Shown one piece after another: positions 43,154 to 50,954 of a DNA stretch of 64,000 nucleotides. The position numbers and the translations under genes are program-made. The stretch comes from Citreimonas sp042096055 (GTDB taxonomy: Bacteria; Pseudomonadota; Alphaproteobacteria; Rhodobacterales; Rhodobacteraceae), in assembly GCF_042096055.1 (NCBI RefSeq), contig NZ_JBELMH010000006.1:9766-73765 (forward strand). Reading direction: 5' to 3'. The notes under the pieces were generated by a model that was not told the origin of the DNA, did no database searches, and saw only the letters and a list, made by a program, of their open reading frames with translations. The first letter of the stretch is position 1. Every line of letters begins with the position of its first letter.

Positions 43154-44344
43154 ATGTCCGACAAGACCCGTGACCAAGCCAGGACCGACGCCGCGCTGGT
43201 CGAGCAGCTGACCGCGCGGCCGCTGCCCGAGCCCACGCCGGGCGACGCGGTGCCCCCGCTTGACGGCGCCGACCCCGAGACCGGCGCCGCGATCCGCCGC
43301 CGGATGGCCGAGATCGACCTGCGCGACACCAATTCCATCGTCGCCTTCGGGTCGGCAGCGCAATCGCAGCTGCAGCAGATCAGCCAGTCGATGCTGTCCG
43401 AGGTCCGCAACAAGGACATAGGCCCTGCCGGTGACGGGCTGCGCGACATCGTGGCGACGATCCGCGGCTTCTCGATCTCGGAACTCGACGCGCGGCGCAG
43501 CCGCAGCTGGTGGGAGAAGCTGGTCGGCCGCGCCGCGCCGCTAGCCAAGTTCAAGGCCCGCTACGAGACCGTGCAGGCGCAGATCGACGCGATCACCGAC
43601 GACCTGCTGCGCCACGAGCACCAGCTGCTGAAGGACATCAAGTCGCTGGACCTGCTCTACGAGAAGACGCTGGATTTCTACGACGAACTGGCGCTCTACA
43701 TCGCGGCCGGACAGGCCCGGCTGGACGAGGTCGACGCGACCGAGATTCCGGCCGCGCAGGCCGAGGTGGATTCCGCTGCCGAAGAGGACAAGATGATGCG
43801 CGCGCAGGAGCTGCGCGACCTGCGCGCCGCGCGCGACGATCTGGACCGGCGGATCCACGACCTGCGGCTGACGCGGCAGGTGACGATGCAGTCGCTGCCG
43901 TCGATCCGCATGGTGCAGGAGAACGACAAGAGCCTGGTGACGCGCATCAACTCGACCCTCGTGAACACCGTGCCGCTGTGGGAGACGCAGCTGGCGCAGG
44001 CGGTGACGCTGCAACGCTCGCGCGAGGCGGCCGAGGCGGTGCGCGACGCGTCGGACCTGACCAACGACCTGCTGACCGCGAACGCCGCGAACCTGCGCGA
44101 GAGCAACGCCATGATCCGCGCCGAGACCGAGCGCGGCGTGTTCGACATCAAGGCGATCCGCAAGGCCAACGACGATCTCGTCGCCACGATCGAGGACAGC
44201 CTGCGCATCGCCGACGAGGGGAAGGCCAACCGCGCCGAGGCCGAGGCCGAGCTGCAGAAGATGGAGGCCGAGCTGCGCACCGCGCTGGCGCAGGCCAAGG
44301 CCGGCGGCAGCGGCGCGCCGACGACGGGACGCCCCGCGCGATGA
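43154..44344 (+). CDS. telA: Toxic anion resistance protein, TelA family
   Basis: 396 residues, almost wholly helical, starting MSDKTRDQARTDAALVEQLT. TelA blocks are EIDLRDTNSIVAFGSAAQSQ, SWWEKLVGRAAPLAKFKARYE, the long coiled-coil middle, and SIRMVQENDKSLVTRINSTL. TelA/KlaA/YaaN proteins are linked to resistance to tellurite, some antibiotics and membrane stress, but mechanism is unclear. No ter genes are near. ATGA overlap with the lipoprotein gene downstream. Confidence 0.93.
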   Translation: MSDKTRDQARTDAALVEQLTARPLPEPTPGDAVPPLDGADPETGAAIRRRMAEIDLRDTNSIVAFGSAAQSQLQQISQSMLSEVRNKDIGPAGDGLRDIVATIRGFSISELDARRSRSWWEKLVGRAAPLAKFKARYETVQAQIDAITDDLLRHEHQLLKDIKSLDLLYEKTLDFYDELALYIAAGQARLDEVDATEIPAAQAEVDSAAEEDKMMRAQELRDLRAARDDLDRRIHDLRLTRQVTMQSLPSIRMVQENDKSLVTRINSTLVNTVPLWETQLAQAVTLQRSREAAEAVRDASDLTNDLLTANAANLRESNAMIRAETERGVFDIKAIRKANDDLVATIEDSLRIADEGKANRAEAEAELQKMEAELRTALAQAKAGGSGAPTTGRPAR

Positions 44345-45330
44345 ACATGACCCGGCACGCCTGCACCATCGGCCTGACCGCGCTGCTGGCGCTGGGTGCC
44401 TGCACGCAGAGCGCCATGGCGCCGCGCGAAAGCGCCGTGTCGCCCGCGCCGCGTCCGGCCGGTCTGCGTCCGCCGGCGCCACCGCCGGCGCCCGAGGCCG
44501 CCGCTCCGACGGGCCCGTCGGCCAACAGCCGCGCGCTGGCGGCCTACTATGCCCGCGTGCAGGCCGACCTGCTGGCGCGCGGCCTGATGCGCACCGACGG
44601 CGGCGGGCCGGACACGCAGTTCACCGACACGATGCTGGTGCGCAACTTCGAGGCGATCGCCCTGCGCGAGGAATACGCCCGCGGCGAGGGGCTGGTGCCG
44701 TCCGAGGGCGAGGACAGCGTGATCAAGAAATGGGTCGGCCCGGTGCGGATCGCGCCCGAGTTCGGCGCCTCGGTGCCGCCGGACCGGCGGGTGAGCGACC
44801 GCAACGACCTGATCGTCTACGCGCGCCGGCTGGCGGCGATCACCGGGCACCCGATCTCGGTCAGCGACCGCGATCCGAATTTCCACGTGCTGTTCGTGGG
44901 CGAGGACGACCGCCGGGACATCGTGCCGCGCATCCGCGCGCTGGTGCCCGACGCCTCGGCCCGCACGCTGCAGCTGTTCGACGACCTGCCGCGCTCGATC
45001 CACTGCCTGGTGATCGCGTTCTCGGACCGGCCGGGCAGCTACGAATACGCCAACGCGATCGCGGTGATCCGCGCTGAGCATCCCGACCTGCTGCGCCAGT
45101 CCTGCATCCACGAGGAGATCGCGCAGGGGCTGGGCCTGGCCAACGACAGCCCGCGCGCGCGGCCGTCGATCTTCAACGACGACGACGAGTTCGCGCTGCT
45201 GACCGACCACGACGCGATGCTGCTGGAAATCCTCTACGATCCCGCGCTGCGCCCCGGCATGACCCCGGAGCAGGCGCTGCCCATCGTCCGCCGCCGCGCG
45301 ACCGAGCTGGTCGAGGCCGGCGGCACCTGA
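44341..45330 (+). CDS. DUF2927 lipoprotein with HEExxQ motif
   Basis: 329 residues. The signal peptide ends LALGAC, with Cys21 as lipidation site. A proline/alanine-rich linker follows (about 30-60), then a DUF2927 domain carrying HEEIAQGLGLANDS (His257), a zincin-like HE(x)xxQ pattern. It could be a periplasmic metallopeptidase, but no activity is known for the family. Overlaps telA by 4 bp and is followed 13 bp later by the SPFH gene. Confidence 0.85.
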   Translation: MNMTRHACTIGLTALLALGACTQSAMAPRESAVSPAPRPAGLRPPAPPPAPEAAAPTGPSANSRALAAYYARVQADLLARGLMRTDGGGPDTQFTDTMLVRNFEAIALREEYARGEGLVPSEGEDSVIKKWVGPVRIAPEFGASVPPDRRVSDRNDLIVYARRLAAITGHPISVSDRDPNFHVLFVGEDDRRDIVPRIRALVPDASARTLQLFDDLPRSIHCLVIAFSDRPGSYEYANAIAVIRAEHPDLLRQSCIHEEIAQGLGLANDSPRARPSIFNDDDEFALLTDHDAMLLEILYDPALRPGMTPEQALPIVRRRATELVEAGGT

Positions 45331-45343
45331 AGGAGCGAGAGCC

Positions 45344-46456
45344 ATGAGCCTGTGGAACTTCGTGTCGGGCCAGTTCATCGACGTGATCGAGTGGACCGAC
45401 GACAGCCGCGACACGCTGGTCTGGCGCTTCGACCGCCACGGCAACGAGATCAAGTACGGCGCCAAGCTGACCGTCCGCGAGGGCCAGGCGGCGGTCTTCG
45501 TGCACGAGGGGCAGCTGGCGGACGTGTTCACGCCGGGTCTCTACATGCTCGAGACCAACAACATGCCGGTGATGACCACGCTTCAGCACTGGGATCACGG
45601 CTTCCGCTCGCCCTTCAAGTCCGAGGTCTACTTCGTCTCGACCGCGCGGATGACGAACCTGAAATGGGGCACCAAGAACCCGGTGATGCTGCGTGACCCG
45701 GAATTCGGACCCGTGCGCATCCGCGCCTTCGGGACCTACGCGGTCAAGGTGGCCGATCCGGGCCTGTTCCTGACCGAGATCGTGGGCACCGACGGGCAGT
45801 TCACCGCGGACGAGATCACCTTCCAGATCCGCAACGTGATCGTGCAGGAGTTCTCGCGCGCGATCGCCGCGTCCGGCATCCCGGTGCTGGACATGGCCGC
45901 GAACACCGCCGAGGTGGGCAAGCTGGTGGCCGACGCGATCGACCCGGTGATCCGGCAATACGGGCTGAGCCTGCCCGAGCTCTACATCGAGAACATCTCG
46001 CTGCCCCCGGCGGTCGAGAAGGCGCTGGATGCGCGCACCTCGCGCGGGATCGCCGGCAACCTCGACGAGCACCTCAAGTGGAAGGCGGCCGAGGCGATGG
46101 GCCGCGGCGGCGCGGTCGACCAGTCGATGGGCATGGGCATGGGCGCGGGTCTGGGCATGCAGATGGGTCACCAGATGGGCCAGGCGGTGCAGCCGGGGCC
46201 CTGGGGATCGCGCCCGGGCGCCGCACCCGTCCCGCCACCGCCCCCGCCGGTCGAGCATGTCTGGCACATCGCCGAGGCCGGGCAGACGCGCGGGCCGTAT
46301 TCCAAGGCCGATCTGGGCCGCATGGCCGCCGAGGGCGGCCTGACGCGCGAGACGCATGTCTGGACGCCCGGGCAGGACGGCTGGCTGCGCGCGGGCGCGG
46401 TGGACGAGCTGGTGCAGCTGTTCACCATCCTGCCGCCGCCCCCGCCGCCGGCCTGA
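45344..46456 (+). CDS. SPFH-domain protein with C-terminal GYF_2 domain (YdjI/virion-core-like)
   Basis: 370 residues. An SPFH domain covers about 25-235 (LTVREGQAAVFVHEGQLADV, TNLKWGTKNPVMLRDPEFG, VRIRAFGTYAVKV). After a Met/Gly/Gln-rich low-complexity stretch (about 262-285) and a proline run comes a GYF_2 domain (about 302-355: VWHIAEAGQTRGPYSKADLG). No membrane helix is present, unlike flotillins. Bacterial SPFH proteins of this type build scaffolds in envelope stress. AAGGAGCGAGAG precedes the ATG. Confidence 0.87.
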   Translation: MSLWNFVSGQFIDVIEWTDDSRDTLVWRFDRHGNEIKYGAKLTVREGQAAVFVHEGQLADVFTPGLYMLETNNMPVMTTLQHWDHGFRSPFKSEVYFVSTARMTNLKWGTKNPVMLRDPEFGPVRIRAFGTYAVKVADPGLFLTEIVGTDGQFTADEITFQIRNVIVQEFSRAIAASGIPVLDMAANTAEVGKLVADAIDPVIRQYGLSLPELYIENISLPPAVEKALDARTSRGIAGNLDEHLKWKAAEAMGRGGAVDQSMGMGMGAGLGMQMGHQMGQAVQPGPWGSRPGAAPVPPPPPPVEHVWHIAEAGQTRGPYSKADLGRMAAEGGLTRETHVWTPGQDGWLRAGAVDELVQLFTILPPPPPPA

Positions 46457-46475
46457 TCCGCCTTGACCGCCTGAC

Positions 46476-47555
46476 ATGATCGAGGAGCACCGCTTTCCCT
46501 GCGACACCTGCGGCGCGGACATGCGGTTCTCGCCCAAGGATGCCCGGCTGGTCTGCGACCATTGCGGGGCGCGCTCGGACATCGCCGGTCCCGGACCGTG
46601 GGAAGGCGGCATCCGCGAGATCGACTTCAAGGCCGCGCTCGACAACCTGCTGCCGCTGCAGGAGATCGAGGAAACCCGCGTCAGCCGCTGCCCCAACTGC
46701 GCCGCCGAGGTCGAGTTCGACCCGGCGCTGCACGCCGCCGAATGCCCCTTCTGCGCGACGCCCGTGGTCACCGACACCGGCACCAACCGTCATATCAAAC
46801 CGCGCGGCGTGCTGCCCTTCGCGCTGGACGCGGACGCGGCGCAGACGGCGATGACCGACTGGCTGGGCAGCCTGTGGTTCGCGCCGTCGGGGCTGCAGGC
46901 CTACGCGCGCAAGGGGCGCCGGCCGCAGGGCATCTACGTGCCCTACTGGACCTTCGACGCGCACACCGAAAGCGACTACGCCGGCGAGCGCGGCACCGTC
47001 TACTGGGAGACGCGCAGCGTGATGCGCGACGGCAAGCGCCAGACGCAGCGCGTCGCCAAGGTGCGCTGGCGGCACGTCCGCGGCCACGTGACGAAATGGT
47101 TCGACGACGTGCTGGTGCTGGCCTCGCACGCGCTGCCGCAGCGCTTTACCGACGCGCTGGAACCGTGGGACCTGGCGGCGCTGGAACCTTACCGGCCCGA
47201 GTTCCTGTCGGGCTTCCGCGCCGAGGCCTACCAGGTGGACCTGGACGAGGGCTTCGTCCGCGCGCGCCAGAAGATGGACGCGGCGATCGCGCAGGCGGTG
47301 AAGTTCGACATCGGCGGCGACCGGCAGCGCATCCACCGGGTCGACACGCAGGTCTCGGACGTGACGTTCAAGCACGTGCTGCTGCCCGTCTGGATGGCGG
47401 CCTACAAGTATCGCGGCGAAAGCTACCGCTTCGTCGTGAACGGCCGGACCGGGCGGGTGCAGGGCGAACGACCCTGGTCGACGATCAAGATCGCGCTGGC
47501 GGTGATCGCGGGGCTGATCGTGGCGGCCGTGATCGGCTTCTTCGCCGGGCGGTAG
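46476..47555 (+). CDS. TFIIB-type double zinc-ribbon membrane protein
   Basis: 359 residues. Two zinc ribbons are formed by C9xxC12...C27xxC30 and C72xxC75...C90xxC93. A middle region GIYVPYWTFDAHTESDYAGERG follows, and one C-terminal helix (about 337-356) ends FFAGR. Such proteins are often misnamed primosomal protein N'. They regularly sit next to SPFH/virion-core genes, as here (19 bp), suggesting a complex at the membrane. Function unknown. Confidence 0.83.
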   Translation: MIEEHRFPCDTCGADMRFSPKDARLVCDHCGARSDIAGPGPWEGGIREIDFKAALDNLLPLQEIEETRVSRCPNCAAEVEFDPALHAAECPFCATPVVTDTGTNRHIKPRGVLPFALDADAAQTAMTDWLGSLWFAPSGLQAYARKGRRPQGIYVPYWTFDAHTESDYAGERGTVYWETRSVMRDGKRQTQRVAKVRWRHVRGHVTKWFDDVLVLASHALPQRFTDALEPWDLAALEPYRPEFLSGFRAEAYQVDLDEGFVRARQKMDAAIAQAVKFDIGGDRQRIHRVDTQVSDVTFKHVLLPVWMAAYKYRGESYRFVVNGRTGRVQGERPWSTIKIALAVIAGLIVAAVIGFFAGR

Positions 47556-47641
47556 CCCCCTTGCCCGTCCGCGCCCCGGCGGGCACGATGCGGCCGAAAC
47601 GCGCCGGCCGGCGCCCGACACGCCATGACAGGAGCCCCCAG

Positions 47642-48541
47642 ATGATCCTTTGCTGCGGCGAGGCGCTGATCGACATGCTGCCCCGCGAAACCGCCGAGGG
47701 AGAGCCCGCCTTCGCCCCGCATCCCGGCGGATCGGTCTTCAACACCGCCATCGCGCTGGGGCGCCTCGGCGCGCCGGCGGGCTGGTTCGGCGGGCTGTCC
47801 TCGGACCTGTTCGGCACCATGCTCGACCGCGCGCTGGCCGAGTCGCAGGTGGACACCGCGCTGGCCGTGCGCAGCGGACGGCCCACCACGCTGGCCTTCG
47901 TGACGCTGACCGATGGGCACGCGCGCTATGCCTTCTACGACGAGAACACCGCCGGGCGCATGCTGACGCCCGAGGACATGCCGGCGCCCGGCGCGGACGT
48001 GCGCGCGCTGTTCTTCGGCGGCATCAGCCTGGTCGCCGAGCCTGCCGCCGACGCGCTGGCGTCGTTCTGCGAGAACGCGGGCGACCGGGTCGTGATGCTC
48101 GACCCCAACATCCGCGCGGGCTTCGTCACAGACGAGACGGGCTATCGCGCGCGGCTGGCGGGGATGCTGGCGCGCGCCGACATCGTCAAGCTGTCCGACG
48201 AGGACATGGAATGGCTGAACGTCACGCCCGCGGACCTTCTGGGGCTGGGTGCGGCACTGGTGGTCGTCACCAAGGGCGCCGACGGGGTCGAGGCGCACCT
48301 GCAGAACGAGGTGCTGCGCGTCCCCGCGCGCCCCGTGACGGTGGTCGACACGGTGGGCGCGGGCGACACATTCAACGCGGGGCTTCTGGCGGGGCTCGAC
48401 CGGGCGGTGCTGCTGGACCGCGCCGCGCTGCGGGCGGCGTCGGGCGACGCGCTGCAGCCGGCGCTGGCGCTGGGCGTCGCGGCGGCGGCGGTCACCGTCT
48501 CGCGGGCGGGCGCCAACCCGCCCTGGGCCGCCGACCTGTGA
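47642..48541 (+). CDS. PfkB family carbohydrate kinase (fructokinase-like)
   Basis: 299 residues of the ribokinase/PfkB superfamily. The N-terminal substrate motif is HPGGSVFNTAIALGRLG. The C-terminal DTVGAGDTFNAGLLAGL holds the catalytic Asp and anion hole. Overall it is closest to bacterial fructokinases, but the sugar is not certain. AGGAGCCCCCAG is before the ATG. Its stop overlaps the dtd GTG by 4 bp. Confidence 0.9.
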   Translation: MILCCGEALIDMLPRETAEGEPAFAPHPGGSVFNTAIALGRLGAPAGWFGGLSSDLFGTMLDRALAESQVDTALAVRSGRPTTLAFVTLTDGHARYAFYDENTAGRMLTPEDMPAPGADVRALFFGGISLVAEPAADALASFCENAGDRVVMLDPNIRAGFVTDETGYRARLAGMLARADIVKLSDEDMEWLNVTPADLLGLGAALVVVTKGADGVEAHLQNEVLRVPARPVTVVDTVGAGDTFNAGLLAGLDRAVLLDRAALRAASGDALQPALALGVAAAAVTVSRAGANPPWAADL

Positions 48542-48981
48542 GGGCGCTGCTGCAGCGCGTCACCGCCGCGCGGGTCGAGATCGGCGGCGCCACGGTGGGC
48601 GAGATCGGGCCGGGCCTGTGCATCCTCGTCTGCGCGATGCAGGGCGACACCGAGGCGCAGGCCGAGGCGCTCGCCGCCAAGGTCGCCAAGATCCGCATCT
48701 TCCGCGACGACGAGGGCCGGATGAACCGCTCGGTCGTGGATGCGCGCGGCGCGGCGCTGGTGGTCAGCCAGTTCACGCTGGCCGCCGATACGAAACGCGG
48801 CAACCGGCCGGGCTTTTCGGCCGCCGCCGCGCCGGAGGACGGCCAGCGGCTCTACGACCACTTCGCCGCGGCGGTGCAGGCGCAAGGCATTCCCGTCGCC
48901 ACCGGCCGCTTCGGCGCCGACATGCAGGTCAGCCTCACCAACGACGGCCCCGTGACGATCTGGCTGGATACCGACGCCTGA
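48538..48981 (+). CDS. dtd: D-aminoacyl-tRNA deacylase
   Basis: 147 residues, the exact family size. The catalytic SQFTLAADTKRGNRPGF and the Gly-cisPro motif NDGPVTIWLDT are both present. Dtd removes D-amino acids (and glycine from tRNA-Ala). The start is GTG at 48538 (MRALLQRVTAA), within the GTGA that ends the kinase gene. It is followed by three tandem hairpins before the convergent Gfo/Idh gene. Confidence 0.96.
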   Translation: MRALLQRVTAARVEIGGATVGEIGPGLCILVCAMQGDTEAQAEALAAKVAKIRIFRDDEGRMNRSVVDARGAALVVSQFTLAADTKRGNRPGFSAAAAPEDGQRLYDHFAAAVQAQGIPVATGRFGADMQVSLTNDGPVTIWLDTDA

Positions 48982-49000
48982 CGCCGCCCCTATCGCGCGC

Positions 49001-49064
49001 CCTCGCCACGGCGAGGCCGCCCGCCGCAGGCGGGGGCCGAGTGATCGGCGCGGCCGCAGGCCGC
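49001..49064. terminator. Three tandem perfect hairpins between convergent dtd and Gfo/Idh genes
   Basis: CCTCGCC-AC-GGCGAGG (49001-49016), CCCGCC-GCA-GGCGGG (49020-49034) and GCGGCC-GCA-GGCCGC (49050-49064). They fill the 84-bp gap and probably serve as a bidirectional terminator. No U-tracts are present. Confidence 0.5.
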
Positions 49065-49065
49065 C

Positions 49066-50175
49066 CTAGAAGCGGACGCTCTCGCCGGTCAGGGCGGCCT
49101 GCTGCGCGGCCAGCCCCATGCGCACCGCCCACATCCCGTCCTCGAGCGTCACCTCGGGCCGCGCCTGCCCGCGCACCGCGTCGAGGAACCGCCGGTGCTG
49201 GTAGAAGGTCGAGCCGTTGTGGTCGCCGGCTTCCAGCAGCGCCGGGTCGACCGGGATCTCGACCACGCGCGGGCCCTTCGGGTCGCGCGGGCTGACGATC
49301 ACCTGCGGCACCGGGGGCGGCCCCAGCCGCGCGGGCCAAAAGCGGCCGGGCCCGGGCACCAGGGCCTCGATCTTGCCCGTGGGACCGGTCGCCGACAGCT
49401 CCTCCTGCCAGCGCGCGCCTTCGGCGAACATGCACAATTCGAGCATCGCGCGCGCGCCGCTGGCGAAGTCGACGATGACGTAGGCGCTGTCCCAGATGTC
49501 GGGCGTCTCGTCGTCCAGGCGCTCGTCGCGGTGGTTGACCTCCTGCCCGGCGCTGGCGGTCACGCGCACGGGGTCGGATTTCAGCGCCAGCCGCATCAGG
49601 TCGAAGAAGTGGCAGCATTTCTCGACCAGCGTGCCGCCGGTGTTGCGGTTGAAGCGGTTCCAGCCGCCGACCTTGTTGAGGAAGGGGAAGCGATGCTCGC
49701 GGATCGACAGCATCTTCAGCCCGCCCGTCGCCGCCTCGCATTGCTCGAGGAAGGCCACGACGGGCGGCATGTAGCGGTATTCCATCGCCACCCAGATCGG
49801 CGCGGGATAGCCGGCCTGCAACCGGCGCAGCGCCGCCTCGTCGCCGGCATCGGTGTAGAGCGGCTTCTCGATCAGCAGCGGCAGCGGGCGGGTGCGTGCG
49901 ACCTCGAGCAATTGCGCCACGTGCACGTGGTTGGGCGAGGCGATGAGCAGGCAATCGAGACGCTCGGCCGCCAGCAGCTCGGCCACCGAGCCGACCAGCG
50001 CGGCCCCCGGCGCGATCGCGCGGGCGGCCTGCGCCATGGCGGCGTTGGGCTCGAAGATCGCGGCGACCTCGGCCTCCGGCAGCAGGGCGATGTTGCGCAG
50101 GTGCTCCTGCCCCATCATGCCGCAGCCGATGACGCCGTAGCGGATGGTGTCCTGTGTCACGCCGATGTCCTTCAT
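49066..50175 (-). CDS. Gfo/Idh/MocA family protein, candidate NAD+-dependent sulfoquinovosidase (GH188)
   Basis: 369 residues. The N-terminal Rossmann domain has GVIGCGMMGQEH (G17-x-G19-x-x-G22) and the EKP motif (103-105) of this superfamily; the C-terminal domain contains GGTLVEKCCHFFDLMRLAL. By fold it is an NAD(P)-dependent sugar oxidoreductase. Its place beside sulfo-SMO genes, in a cluster with no GH31 sulfoquinovosidase, matches what is known of the GH188 NAD+-dependent sulfoquinovosidases, reported from Roseobacters. These free sulfoquinovose by transient C3 oxidation. The superfamily is certain; the GH188 role is inferred. ATGA overlap with gntR. Confidence 0.8.
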   Translation of the reverse strand: MKDIGVTQDTIRYGVIGCGMMGQEHLRNIALLPEAEVAAIFEPNAAMAQAARAIAPGAALVGSVAELLAAERLDCLLIASPNHVHVAQLLEVARTRPLPLLIEKPLYTDAGDEAALRRLQAGYPAPIWVAMEYRYMPPVVAFLEQCEAATGGLKMLSIREHRFPFLNKVGGWNRFNRNTGGTLVEKCCHFFDLMRLALKSDPVRVTASAGQEVNHRDERLDDETPDIWDSAYVIVDFASGARAMLELCMFAEGARWQEELSATGPTGKIEALVPGPGRFWPARLGPPPVPQVIVSPRDPKGPRVVEIPVDPALLEAGDHNGSTFYQHRRFLDAVRGQARPEVTLEDGMWAVRMGLAAQQAALTGESVRF

Positions 50176-50873
50176 GCCAGTCGCGCCACGTACGCGGCGA
50201 CCTCCGTGTCGATCCAGTTGCGGGAAACCTCGGCCCGCGCGCCGTCCTGCGCGAAGGCGACGCGCGTGGCCATCAGCGCGGGCGCGCCCGGCTTCGGCCC
50301 GAAGGCCGGCGGCGCCCAGTCGGGCACGGGGGCCGTGCCCAGCCGGTCCTCGGCGCGGGAAATCCACAGGCCCAGCGCCTCGCGGTAGAACAGGTAGAGC
50401 GATTCCTTGAGGTCGGCCGCGGTGATCGTCCTGGCGTAGCCGGCGTCGAGCCAGATTTCCTCGAGCACCGCGGGCGTGCCCGACAGGCGGCGCAGACGGC
50501 GGATGCGATGGGCGTGGTCGCTGCTGCCGAAGGCGGGCAGGTCGGCGGGCTTGGAAAGGCGTTCGACCGACAGAAGCTCGGCCGTGGGAAGGCCCCCGCC
50601 GGCGAGCAGTTCGACCCGGACGAAGCTGTAGACCGATTGCGCGCCCGGCGCCGCGCGGACGTAGTTGCCCGAGCCCTGCACGCGGTCGAGCATGCCCTTC
50701 TCGGCCAGGTCCGCCAGCGCCCGGCGCAGCGTGCCGACGGAGATCCCCAGGGTCTCGGCGAAGCTGCGTTCGGGAGGCAGGCGCGCGCCATCCAGAAGCC
50801 GGCCGGCATGGATGTCGCGGATCAGCATCTCGCTGATCTGCACGTGCAGCGGCAGGGCGTGGGTGTCGGACAT
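50172..50873 (-). CDS. GntR family transcriptional regulator (HutC/UTRA type)
   Basis: 233 residues. The N-terminal winged helix (about 8-75) has LPPERSFAETLGISVGTLRRALADL and GMLDRVQGSGNYV. The UTRA effector domain (about 85-230) starts YSFVRVELLAGGG. Such regulators usually sense a sugar or its phosphate and control the adjacent genes. It is divergent from the monooxygenase gene across 81 bp that contain a clear palindrome. The start at 50873 is chosen as the family N-terminus; an in-frame ATG at 50894 lies within the operator region. Confidence 0.92.
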   Translation of the reverse strand: MSDTHALPLHVQISEMLIRDIHAGRLLDGARLPPERSFAETLGISVGTLRRALADLAEKGMLDRVQGSGNYVRAAPGAQSVYSFVRVELLAGGGLPTAELLSVERLSKPADLPAFGSSDHAHRIRRLRRLSGTPAVLEEIWLDAGYARTITAADLKESLYLFYREALGLWISRAEDRLGTAPVPDWAPPAFGPKPGAPALMATRVAFAQDGARAEVSRNWIDTEVAAYVARLA

Positions 50874-50884
50874 CGGGCACCAGA

Positions 50885-50911
50885 ATTGATACACTATTGA
50901 TCTACATCAAT
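50885..50911. promoter_or_regulatory. Operator: perfect TTGAT-N4-ATCAA palindrome plus an extra ATTGAT half-site
   Basis: Three half-sites: ATTGAT (50885-50890), ATTGAT (50896-50901) and inverted ATCAAT (50906-50911). They are spaced about one helical turn apart. The last two form ATTGAT-CTAC-ATCAAT. This equals the FNR/FnrL consensus TTGAT-N4-ATCAA and could equally be the operator of the adjacent GntR protein. It lies 44 bp before the monooxygenase ATG. Confidence 0.65.
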
Positions 50912-50954
50912 GCGCCTGCTACGCAACCGTAAAGTCGCATCCCGAAAGGCCGCC

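Noticed and set aside
43154..44344. Tellurite-resistance ter operon
   Set aside because: Only TelA is present; no TerB/C/D/Z-type proteins are nearby, so a tellurite-specific role is not claimed.
47642..48981. Sugar kinase and dtd as part of the sulfoquinovose cluster
   Set aside because: They are convergent with the Gfo/Idh gene, separated by strong hairpins, and dtd has an unrelated role. A kinase for the glucose product is possible but not supported by arrangement.
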